5,134 nt of DNA from Dechloromonas sp. (GCA_017302355.1 JAFLDQ010000206.1:1-5134); one strand, 5' to 3'. Counted from the stretch's first letter, positions 1 through 5,134 are shown. Notes: generated from the letters alone by a model not told the origin. Numbers and translations: made by a program.

Positions 1-328
1 CGGCGTGGCGCTGGGCGCCCACCGCGACACGTTCATGGGTCTCGCCGGCATGGGCGACCTGATCCTGACCTGCACCGGCGACCTCTCGCGCAACCGCCGT
101 GTCGGCCTGGCGCTGGCGGCAAACAAGTCGCTGCCGGATATCCTGAAGGAGCTCGGGCATGTCGCCGAGGGCGTCTATACCGCCCGCGAGGTGGAGCGTC
201 TGGCTGGTGAACTGAATGTGGACATGCCGATTTCCCGGGCCATCGCCGCCATTCTCGACGGCCGGGTCAGCGCCAGCGAGGAACTCGAACTGCTGATGGC
301 GCGCGACCCGAAGGAAGAGACGGCGTAG
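1..328 (+). CDS. gpsA: Glycerol-3-phosphate dehydrogenase [NAD(P)+], C-terminal part (5' end outside window)
   Basis: This is the C-terminal ~108 residues of GpsA, the cytosolic enzyme that reduces dihydroxyacetone phosphate to sn-glycerol-3-phosphate with NAD(P)H and so supplies the backbone for phospholipid synthesis. The reading frame is open from base 2 and ends at TAG (326-328); the start lies upstream of the window. The fragment carries the strongly conserved family stretch [11 protein letters not shown], then [14 protein letters not shown], in which the Arg-Asn pair belongs to the substrate/cofactor pocket in this family. It then has HVAEGV and a helical tail with [11 protein letters not shown]. 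All of this is normal C-terminal helical domain sequence and nothing looks broken. It converges on the minus-strand prepilin gene, leaving only 4 bases between the two stop codons, so it is not part of the pilus-like operon. The identification is secure; only the missing N-terminal Rossmann domain cannot be inspected. Confidence 0.96.
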   Translation, partial: GVALGAHRDTFMGLAGMGDLILTCTGDLSRNRRVGLALAANKSLPDILKELGHVAEGVYTAREVERLAGELNVDMPISRAIAAILDGRVSASEELELLMARDPKEETA

Positions 329-332
329 CCTG

Positions 333-1043
333 TCACGGCAGCCGCCCGGCGGCCACCATCTTGGCATTGAGAATGCTCGGCACGATCCAGACAACGAGAT
401 CGTCGAAGTCGTTGCCCGGTGTGCGGGAAACGAAGGTCAGGGTTGAATTGGTGTTTTCCACTTCGTCGTTTGACGTGCCGATCCCATTGCTCCCATGACT
501 GACGACGACGGCCGGCAGATTGGAGGCGATGTTGCTGCCGCTGCCAGCTGTGTCCTTGATGTTGGCGTTACCTGCAGTACTCAGGGTGAAGGCGGCCAGC
601 GCGCCAGGCGGGAGCGGCGCAGTGAAGCCGGCATTCGCGAAATAGGTGAACCGTCGACCCCAAGGGTCAAACTCGGGCAAACCCAGCGTCACCCACGGAA
701 CGACGCCGTATATCCGGTCGCAGGGCGAGCTCACGTTCGGCCTGTCCTCGGTTCCAACCGTGGCGTCAGCGCTGGTCAGGGCAGGGTCGGCCGGACAGGG
801 CAGGCGACCGTTGGCCATGGCGAACCCGAGCAGCGCCTCGCGGATATTCTCCAGCTGCCGTTGGGCGCCTGCATTCTCCGCCACGTTGCGCTGGGCCGAG
901 ATGCCGAGCAGAAGCCCGCCGGTCAGCAGTGCGACGATGACCAGCACGATGGCCAGTTCGACCAGCGTGAAACCCGAGCACCCGAAGCTCCGTTGGCGGG
1001 ATGGCCGGGTCCGCCGGTCGTTACGTTTTGGCGGGTTCTGCAT
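333..1043 (-). CDS. Type IV prepilin-like (pseudopilin) protein, 236 aa
   Basis: This is a minor pilin or type II secretion-type pseudopilin. Residues 1-24 form a basic leader ending in Gly24. The processing motif GFTLVELAIVLVIV follows, so a prepilin peptidase would cut after Gly24 and methylate Phe25, with Glu29 as the invariant +5 Glu. Residues 25-47 are the hydrophobic N-terminal helix, and an amphipathic helix follows (QRQLENIREALLGFA). The globular part contains LPCP (Cys83) and PCDRIYG (Cys108), a likely disulfide pair, then VPWVTLGL, DPWGRRF, a VVVSHGSNG strand and a late DFDDLVVW motif. The same motifs recur in the 881-residue protein of this cluster. ATG at 1043 is the only sensible start. 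Its first seven codons overlap the end of the antitoxin gene, and its ribosome site is weak (AGG close to ATG), so reinitiation after the antitoxin is plausible. The exact role (minor pilin, tip or pseudopilin) cannot be told from sequence. Confidence 0.9.
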   Translation of the reverse strand: MQNPPKRNDRRTRPSRQRSFGCSGFTLVELAIVLVIVALLTGGLLLGISAQRNVAENAGAQRQLENIREALLGFAMANGRLPCPADPALTSADATVGTEDRPNVSSPCDRIYGVVPWVTLGLPEFDPWGRRFTYFANAGFTAPLPPGALAAFTLSTAGNANIKDTAGSGSNIASNLPAVVVSHGSNGIGTSNDEVENTNSTLTFVSRTPGNDFDDLVVWIVPSILNAKMVAAGRLP

Positions 1044-1320
1044 GGAGCCTGATGCCCAAGGCGGAAATGACCTTGAGGATGGTTGAGAAACTTGGGTTGC
1101 CTTCCCCGGAGAGTGCTTTGTACAGGCTTTCCCTGCCCAGCCCGGTTTCTTTGGCCAGTTGCGTCATGCCCTTGGCACGAGCAATCGTACCGAGGGCTTT
1201 GGCAATGAAGGCCGCATCACTTCCCGCTTCTTCGAGACAGGCTTCAAAGTAAAGCGCCATGTCTTCATCGGTCTTGAGATGCTCCGCACTATCCCATTTT
1301 TTGAGTTTGATGGCTTCCAT
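1021..1320 (-). CDS. HigA/Xre-type antitoxin (HI1420-like addiction module antidote), 99 aa
   Basis: This is a probable antitoxin of a type II toxin-antitoxin pair. It would bind and neutralise the toxin encoded just upstream and repress their shared promoter. The N-terminus (residues 1-35, with WDSAEHLKTDEDMALYFEA) matches the usual opening of the HI1420-like antidote family. Residues 36-93 form a Xre/Cro-like fold, with AKALGTIARAKGMTQLAKETG leading into the recognition helix GLGRESLYKALS (about 61-71), then GNPSFSTILKVISALGI. The length is normal for the family. ATG at 1320 is preceded by AAGAGGT with good spacing, 9 bases after the toxin stop. Its TAA lies inside the next gene, giving a 23-base overlap with the prepilin. 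The toxin-first order is typical of the HI1419/HI1420 and higBA types. Family membership is recognised from memory of the motif pattern; activity is inferred. Confidence 0.92.
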   Translation of the reverse strand: MEAIKLKKWDSAEHLKTDEDMALYFEACLEEAGSDAAFIAKALGTIARAKGMTQLAKETGLGRESLYKALSGEGNPSFSTILKVISALGIRLHAEPAKT

Positions 1321-1324
1321 GGCG

Positions 1325-1331
1325 ACCTCTT
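1325..1331 (-). promoter_or_regulatory. Shine-Dalgarno of the antitoxin gene
   Basis: Reading on the minus strand, AAGAGGT overlaps the toxin TAA stop and lies 5 bases from the core GAGG to the antitoxin ATG. It is the best ribosome site in the cluster. It fixes the antitoxin start and would let the antitoxin be made in excess of the toxin, whose own start has no comparable site. Confidence 0.8.
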
Positions 1332-1620
1332 ACAGTTTGCTGGCCAATTCGAGTGCGATTTTGATGTCTTTCGATTGGCTGGATTTGTCACCACCAGCCA
1401 ACAAGACGATGATTTCAAGCCCTCGCTTCGTAAAATAGACGCGATATCCCGGCCCACAGTGTATCCGCATCTCGGAGACGCCTTCACCAACCGTTTCGCA
1501 GTCCCCTAAATTGCCGTCTTCCGCACGATCAATGCGCGCTTGAATGCGCCTTTGGGTCTGCTTGTCCTTGAGACTGCAAAACCAGGCGTCGAATGCATGC
1601 GTGGTGAAGATTGTAAACAT
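1330..1620 (-). CDS. RelE/HigB-type toxin (HI1419-like, phage Gp49-like family), 96 aa
   Basis: This is a probable type II toxin of the RelE/ParE superfamily, whose members usually cleave mRNA at the ribosome and slow growth when unbound by antitoxin. The sequence follows the HI1419-like (killer protein) pattern closely: MFTIFTTHAFDAWFCSLKD at the start, RRIQARIDRAEDGNLGD at 24-40, then VGEGVSEMRIHCGPGYRVYF (44-63) and the near-diagnostic IIVLLAGGDKSSQSKDI (70-86). The basic residues Arg52, Arg60 and Lys79 lie where the family has its conserved positive residues. ATG at 1620 is chosen because family members begin with MF-x-I. The frame stays open for 64 more codons upstream, but those overlap the end of the 881-residue gene and lack family character. 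No good Shine-Dalgarno is visible before the start. The TAA stop is followed 9 bases later by the antitoxin ATG, a typical two-gene operon. Confidence 0.92.
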   Translation of the reverse strand: MFTIFTTHAFDAWFCSLKDKQTQRRIQARIDRAEDGNLGDCETVGEGVSEMRIHCGPGYRVYFTKRGLEIIVLLAGGDKSSQSKDIKIALELASKL

Positions 1621-1626
1621 ACGGAC

Positions 1627-1650
1627 AATTCTATTCCATGGGATACTATT
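1627..1650. promoter_or_regulatory. Candidate toxin-antitoxin operator: imperfect 24-bp inverted repeat
   Basis: The centre is CCATGG (1636-1641). Pairing outward gives 9 matching pairs of 12: the AAT/ATT outer arms, TAT/ATA inner arms and CCA/TGG core match, with mismatches at three positions. It sits 7 bases upstream of the toxin ATG, in the only non-coding gap of note. HigA-like antitoxins typically bind such a palindrome to repress their own operon. A second short palindrome, TTGC-ATC-GCAA, lies at 1664-1674. Hexamers resembling a -10 box (TAGTAT at 1648-1643 and TAGAAT at 1633-1628, minus strand) overlap the repeat, but no convincing -35 box is seen at the right distance. Confidence 0.45.
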
Positions 1651-1676
1651 TTGTGTTTGTTTCTTGCATCGCAAAC

Positions 1677-4322
1677 TTAGTATGCCAAGCGGTCGTTGAA
1701 TTTTGACGATGGAGTGGTGCCCCAGAAGCGCGTATCCGGTGCGGTTGCGCTTTCGTCGCGAGACGGGGTCCGGTTGCACATCTGAGGGGGGGATTGATCC
1801 GGGTCGGCGCATTCGAGATAGTTCCGGGTGGTTCTTGGTACAGCAGCACGATTCTGATCTTCCAAGGCACGGCCGCTAGCCACTACCACGACGCGATACT
1901 CGCCATTTCCATTGACGGTAAGTTTGCCGGTGGCTGGGCGCACCCTGTCGCTGATTTGATAGAAAGTGGTATTGGCCCAGTTGTTGGCTGCCCACCAAGA
2001 AGGAGTCACGGCTGGCCGCAGGAACGCGCAGGCGTTGCCGTACCACTGTGTTATGGAAGCTGCCTGGGCGGTACCGCTTTCGAGGATGGCTTCAAGCGTG
2101 GATGCGCTGCCGATGGTTCTGGCAAGTGCAGTCTGGGTTGCGCTGACGGCGGTTTGGGCTTCGGCTGCCTTGGCTGTATCGCCGGGGGCCTGGATGTAGT
2201 CGTTGAGAAGCGCGATTGATCCCCTGGAGCCATCAAGGCTATCAAGGAGTTGACCGGATCTTGTGTAGGCGGAGGTGCCGCTGTCGCTGGTAGCCGGCAG
2301 ATTTACCCGTTTCCGGGCTTTGCGGGCGATATCGTTGGCGTAGGTCGCGGTCTGCGTCGCCCAGTAGACGATGCCATCAATCGTGTTTTTCAGCGTCGCG
2401 GCATCCAGGGATCCCGAGATCGCCTGCGCGAGTCGCGAATCGGCAATCTTGAGCGTTTCGAGTAAGACGTTGTCACCATTGTTCTCGATGGCGGTCGCGA
2501 GCGCATCGATGCGGGTGATCGCCACGTTGGAAAGGCTGACGACCGTATTGGTGTTCGGCGGCAGTGTCGCGTTGAGTGCGCCAACGGCGGCAGCCTTCGC
2601 GGCAAGGACGGTGGTCGATCCCGTCGAGACGGCATTAACCGACTGAAGGGCGCCGTTCAGCACCACCGCAAGGGCATCCAGGGAGTTCATGTCCGGGGCT
2701 GCAGAATAGGCAGCCAGAAATGTTCCCGCCCGCAGTGCGAGATAGCGGAATTCACTGGCGTCAACGTTGACGCGCGAAGCAAGTACCGTGTTGTAGATGA
2801 CCGTATTGGCGTTGAACAGGTCATTGGCCCGGCTGATTGCAGCGTTGGCCTTTGTGATGTTGGGTTCGGTGGTGTAGTCGGACAAGTTTTTCGCGATGGC
2901 TGCATTGTCCCGTGCATCCGTGGCGATGGGGGATGCGACGGTGATCGCTTGGGTTATTTCGGGATTGGGCGTAATGCTGTAGCCGTAAATCTTTCTTCGG
3001 AAAAGGTTGGCCTGACTCTGTAGTGCATCGAAGCTGTCATACGATGGCGAACTGGCCGCAGCATTGATAGCTTGGGCGAGATTCTGATTTTGGGTCGAAA
3101 GTTCAGCGAGAAATACATCGAATCCGTTGTCGGACAATGCACTCTTGAATATTGCAAGCCGGGGCCTTTCCGCAGCAATGGTAACGTTGTCCGGTGCGTC
3201 TCCAATGTCGCTGAAAATAGAAATGAGGATGGTATTATCATCTACCGTTATTTCTTTTTTTGTGCTTTTGTAGAGCGTTTCTGCAACAAGGAACAGACGG
3301 TCGAATTGCGCCCTCGCCATGCCGGCAATTTCGTTGATGGCGGCCAGCGCCTGCTGGGCGGCAGCAAGGTCGGTATTTGCCATTGCTGTCGTAAGCGTGT
3401 TTTGTGCAGAAGTCAGATTACTGATCGTCTGCTTGAGGTCGATATCCGGATTGCCGCCGGGCTGGGTGGCGGGAATCATGCCGAACAGGCTTTGGGCCGT
3501 GCCCTTGAAGGTGCTGCTGGAGAGTGGCGCCGGCCAAGGGTAAGTTTGCGCAGGGTTTTCCAAACTGCTTGAGGCGTGTCCTTCCAGGCAGGCCTTGACC
3601 TCGTTGGCGACGCGCTTCTCGACGGCGGCCATCAACTCCTGGCGGGTCACTGGCATGATGACGTCGTTGTCTGGATCGGACGATGATTTGCCGGAAAAGA
3701 AATAGTTGTCGCTATCTGCGTTTCGTGCGTCGAGTTCCCCGCGTGGCGCGATAATTAACGCCACAATGTCATTCTTCGGATCGATTGTCGGATCAGTCGC
3801 GTCAGTGCCGTTACCGACAGGGATATCTAGATAGAGAGTGCCAAGCGAGATGCCATCCAACGAGGATTTTGAAATGCTAGCCGCCGCAAGTTGGCTAAGG
3901 CTAAGGGTTTCGCTATTGAGCGGCGGCATGGCGCGGTCGCCGCCAAACCAGCGCAGTGCGACGTAGCGCAGTCTTGTGCCATAGTCATCGGTCGCTTCTT
4001 TGAGATCGAGCGTCTTCCATGGCAGCCAGCCTGCGTAGGCATCACAATCATCGCGGGAGAGCAGGGGAGAGATGCCATCGCCCAGCAGGTCCGGACATAG
4101 CAGCCTGCCGGGACGTTTGCTGTCCATTACCGCGTATGCGATCAGGGAGTCCTTTGCCCTGGCGAGCGTGACCATAAGGGCGGCGTCTCGGTCCTTGCCC
4201 CCGAATCCGACATTGACGCTACGGTAGAACGCATAGCTGCCAGCCAGGATCAACAGGACGAGCAACGCAATCAGCGCGATCCCCGATTGCTTCCTGCTCT
4301 CCCTGATCCGCCGGCGATTCAT
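1677..4322 (-). CDS. Giant pilin-like (pseudopilin) protein with large helical insert, 881 aa
   Basis: This is a membrane-anchored, mostly periplasmic or surface protein of the pseudopilin kind. Residues 1-13 are basic. Gly14 is followed by IALIALLVLLILAGSYAFYR, resembling a prepilin-type helix without the +5 Glu, as in GspK/PilX/MshP-like minor pilins. Residues 53-126 hold the module shared with the 236-aa prepilin: RLLCPD (Cys76), DDCDAY (Cys93), LPWKTLDL, DDYGTRLRY. Residues 185-230 give IVALIIAPRGELDAR, DNYFFSG and DNDVIMPVTRQEL. A second module starts around Cys245 with TYPWPAPL and LFGMIP. From about 295 to 757 the chain is Ala/Asn/Thr-rich, predicted mostly helical and Cys-free. The second module seems to resume with TPSWWAANNWANTTFYQISD, then YRVVVVASGRAL, NYLEC and a terminal FNDRLAY. 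ATG at 4322 is chosen because the upstream gene's TGA overlaps it (ATGA) and the hydrophobic helix follows. The frame upstream is only Arg/Pro-rich shadow. The function of the insert is unknown; adhesin or spacer roles are guesses. Confidence 0.85.
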   Translation of the reverse strand: MNRRRIRESRKQSGIALIALLVLLILAGSYAFYRSVNVGFGGKDRDAALMVTLARAKDSLIAYAVMDSKRPGRLLCPDLLGDGISPLLSRDDCDAYAGWLPWKTLDLKEATDDYGTRLRYVALRWFGGDRAMPPLNSETLSLSQLAAASISKSSLDGISLGTLYLDIPVGNGTDATDPTIDPKNDIVALIIAPRGELDARNADSDNYFFSGKSSSDPDNDVIMPVTRQELMAAVEKRVANEVKACLEGHASSSLENPAQTYPWPAPLSSSTFKGTAQSLFGMIPATQPGGNPDIDLKQTISNLTSAQNTLTTAMANTDLAAAQQALAAINEIAGMARAQFDRLFLVAETLYKSTKKEITVDDNTILISIFSDIGDAPDNVTIAAERPRLAIFKSALSDNGFDVFLAELSTQNQNLAQAINAAASSPSYDSFDALQSQANLFRRKIYGYSITPNPEITQAITVASPIATDARDNAAIAKNLSDYTTEPNITKANAAISRANDLFNANTVIYNTVLASRVNVDASEFRYLALRAGTFLAAYSAAPDMNSLDALAVVLNGALQSVNAVSTGSTTVLAAKAAAVGALNATLPPNTNTVVSLSNVAITRIDALATAIENNGDNVLLETLKIADSRLAQAISGSLDAATLKNTIDGIVYWATQTATYANDIARKARKRVNLPATSDSGTSAYTRSGQLLDSLDGSRGSIALLNDYIQAPGDTAKAAEAQTAVSATQTALARTIGSASTLEAILESGTAQAASITQWYGNACAFLRPAVTPSWWAANNWANTTFYQISDRVRPATGKLTVNGNGEYRVVVVASGRALEDQNRAAVPRTTRNYLECADPDQSPPQMCNRTPSRDESATAPDTRFWGTTPSSKFNDRLAY
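4319..4322 (-). promoter_or_regulatory. ATGA stop-start overlap (translational coupling)
   Basis: The TGA of the 121-residue exported protein shares bases with the ATG of the 881-residue protein. No Shine-Dalgarno is visible upstream of this ATG (the preceding bases encode KPPKP), so translation of the giant protein probably depends on ribosomes finishing the gene before it. Confidence 0.75.
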
Positions 4323-4684
4323 GGCTTCGGCGGCTTGCGCTGGATGATGATCGTGCCGCCGCCGAGCAGGCTGTCGTGCTCGCCGGTGGCCGGGTGATAG
4401 GTGTCGCCGGCGGGAACGCCGGGGCCGCGGCCGCCTGCCGGCTGCGCTTCGCCATTGATCCAGCGGGTGTTCTTGCCGCTGCTGCGGCGCACCTCGCCAT
4501 TGAACGTGTAACTCGCATCGCCATCGAGGCCGCTCGGGCGCTGGTTGATTCCGAGGAGGCGCTCGCGGTCGAGCGCCGCGCGCTGCGCCGGGGTGAAGAA
4601 AAGGCGGCCCAACGTTTCGCTCTGCGGCCAGGCCGGCAGGGCGGCGAGAGCCAGCAGAAGGACGGGCAGATGGCGTCGTCTCAT
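4319..4684 (-). CDS. Small exported protein, probable PilP/MshK/GspC-like assembly factor, 121 aa
   Basis: Residues 1-22 (MRRRHLPVLLLALAALPAWP then QS) are a typical Sec signal peptide: a basic start, a hydrophobic core and a Pro/Ala-rich end. This places the mature ~100 residues in the periplasm. The mature part begins LGRLFFTPAQRAALDRER (25-42) and then has SYTFNGEVRRSSGK (58-71), TRWINGEA (73-80) and a Gly/Pro-rich tail ending GGGTIIIQRKPPKP. The G-x-V...WINGE strand pattern and the gene order (after a PilO-like gene, before pilin-like genes) recall the small periplasmic linker of type IV pilus, MSHA or type II secretion systems that connects the inner-membrane complex to the secretin. That assignment rests on position and general shape, not a firm family match. 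ATG at 4684 is preferred because it overlaps the upstream TGA (ATGA) and starts a clean signal peptide; an in-frame ATG 17 codons earlier would spoil both. Confidence 0.78.
   Translation of the reverse strand: MRRRHLPVLLLALAALPAWPQSETLGRLFFTPAQRAALDRERLLGINQRPSGLDGDASYTFNGEVRRSSGKNTRWINGEAQPAGGRGPGVPAGDTYHPATGEHDSLLGGGTIIIQRKPPKP
4681..4684 (-). promoter_or_regulatory. ATGA stop-start overlap (translational coupling)
   Basis: The TGA of the PilO-like gene overlaps the ATG of the 121-residue exported protein. Together with the identical junction at 4319-4322 this shows a tightly packed, probably co-translated three-gene unit. There is only a weak GGGA-like ribosome site upstream. Confidence 0.75.
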
Positions 4685-5134
4685 GGTTGTCTGGTCCCGG
4701 AGGCGCGGCGCAGGGTGATCCATTCCATGGTGCATTCGCCGACCAGTTGCGCGGCATCCCTCGCCGTGCTTCCGCCCGGCACGCGCGAAAGCTTGCAGCC
4801 GCGCAGGACGACCAGCGCCTTGGCCTCCTTCTGCAACTGCCCGACGAAGTTTAGCAGGTCTTCCTCATGCAGCAAGCGCAGCTGGATCTTCAGCTGGCTG
4901 CTGTGGTAGGCGTAGCCGGCCCCGCCAACGCTTTCGAGCGGAACTTGCGGTCCGAACTCGTAATTCATGCCCGGCAGCCGCAGCTGGCGCTGGAGGTCGC
5001 GCAGCAATTCGGTCCATTCCAGCCGCTTTTCCTGCCCGATCATGCCGGCAAGCTCCATCTGCTGGAACTGCTGGGTGCGCGCCTTGATCTCCTGCTCTTC
5101 GGTTCGCACCCGGCCGAGGCGCTTCTCGATCTCC
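4681..5134 (-). CDS. PilO/MshJ/GspM-like pilus or secretion assembly protein, C-terminal part (5' end outside window)
   Basis: About 150 residues are visible, and the frame is open to the window edge with no convincing start; a GTG at 5109 sits inside the coiled coil. The visible N-terminal part (EIEKRLGRVRTEEQEIKARTQQ and onward) is a charged, heptad-like coiled coil. Next come EKRLEWTELLRDLQRQLRLPG, the short strand MNYEFGPQ, and a compact alpha/beta part: HSSQLKIQLRLLHEEDLLNF, then FVGQLQKEAKALVVLRGCKLSR. It ends ECTMEWITLRRA. Coiled coil followed by a small ferredoxin-like alpha/beta domain is the architecture of PilO, MshJ and GspM, inner-membrane proteins that scaffold pilus or secretion machines. 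The membrane segment would be just upstream of the window. Two Cys, in RGCKL and GECTM, fall on neighbouring C-terminal segments and could pair. The architecture call is fairly confident; the exact member is not decided. Confidence 0.72.
   Translation of the reverse strand, partial: EIEKRLGRVRTEEQEIKARTQQFQQMELAGMIGQEKRLEWTELLRDLQRQLRLPGMNYEFGPQVPLESVGGAGYAYHSSQLKIQLRLLHEEDLLNFVGQLQKEAKALVVLRGCKLSRVPGGSTARDAAQLVGECTMEWITLRRASGTRQP

Noticed and set aside
341..353. Hairpin GCCGC-CCG-GCGGC near the convergent gene ends, possible terminator
   Set aside because: The stem is only 5 bp, lies within the prepilin coding end, and has no T-run on either side. It is not enough to call a terminator for gpsA or the minus-strand operon.
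495..1052. Long plus-strand open frame (185 codons) opposite the prepilin gene
   Set aside because: It is antisense to a clearly real prepilin gene, its product is Arg/Gly-rich low-complexity without any family motif, and no ribosome site fits. It is a GC-rich shadow.
1628..1674. A sigma70 promoter before the toxin
   Set aside because: -10-like hexamers exist (TAGTAT, TAGAAT) but no hexamer close to TTGACA lies 16-18 bases upstream; the nearest, TTGCGA, is 20 bases away. I kept only the operator candidate.
1621..1812. Upstream in-frame extension of the toxin gene by 64 codons
   Set aside because: It overlaps the 3' end of the 881-residue gene and crosses the AT-rich gap. The toxin family begins with MF-x-I exactly at 1620.
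3255..3261. Run of seven T on the plus strand, resembling a terminator tail or slippage site
   Set aside because: It encodes the Lys-Lys part of KSTKKEIT on the minus strand in an uninterrupted frame, has no GC-rich stem next to it, and there is no sign of a frameshift.
4323..4757. Upstream in-frame extension of the 881-residue gene by 145 codons
   Set aside because: The extension is Arg/Pro/His-rich shadow of the signal-peptide gene and would bury the hydrophobic N-terminal helix. The ATGA junction at 4319-4322 marks the natural start.
4376..4909. Plus-strand open frame of 177 codons opposite the exported-protein and PilO-like genes
   Set aside because: It is an Ala/Arg-rich product typical of the antisense frame in high-GC coding DNA; the minus-strand genes have signal peptide, coiled coil and coupled junctions.

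Overview
The window looks like a GC-rich proteobacterial chromosome, most likely a betaproteobacterium. The GpsA fragment with its [13 protein letters not shown] stretch and the type IV pilus-like gene set suggest this, but the taxonomic call is an inference from protein style, not a search. The sequence is almost fully coding. No stretch over 300 bases lacks a gene, and the longest non-coding gap is about 56 bases (1621-1676).

Layout: the first 328 bases, on the plus strand, are the 3' end of gpsA (glycerol-3-phosphate dehydrogenase). Everything else reads on the minus strand and converges on gpsA with a 4-base gap. In transcription order (from 5134 downwards) the minus-strand genes are: (1) the C-terminal 150 residues of a PilO/MshJ-like coiled-coil assembly protein, cut by the window edge; (2) a 121-residue exported protein in the position expected of a PilP/MshK/GspC-type factor; (3) an 881-residue membrane-anchored, pilin-like giant; (4) a HigB/RelE-type toxin and (5) its HigA/Xre-type antitoxin; (6) a 236-residue prepilin-like protein with a textbook GFTLVE processing site. 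Genes 1-2 and 2-3 each overlap by ATGA. Genes 4 and 5 are 9 bases apart with a good Shine-Dalgarno. Genes 5 and 6 overlap by 23 bases.

The pilus-like genes probably build or decorate a type IV pilus or type II secretion-like (MSHA-like) fibre. The PilO-like and small exported proteins would belong to the inner-membrane/periplasmic alignment complex, and the 236- and 881-residue proteins would be minor (pseudo)pilins. These two share a module by eye: a Cys-Pro...Cys-Asp pair followed by a PW-x-TL motif, a D-x-(W/Y)-G motif, and a late V-rich strand followed by an Asn-Asp motif. In the 881-residue protein this C-terminal style of motif occurs twice, and the second copy appears to be split by a cysteine-free, Ala/Asn/Thr-rich, mostly helical segment of about 460-480 residues.

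The toxin-antitoxin pair is AT-richer than its surroundings, has an imperfect 24-bp inverted repeat just upstream of the toxin start, and sits between two structurally related pilin-like genes. This suggests insertion of an addiction module into the pilus cluster. The unusual points are the giant split pseudopilin and the embedded toxin-antitoxin pair whose 3' end supplies the start of the next prepilin.
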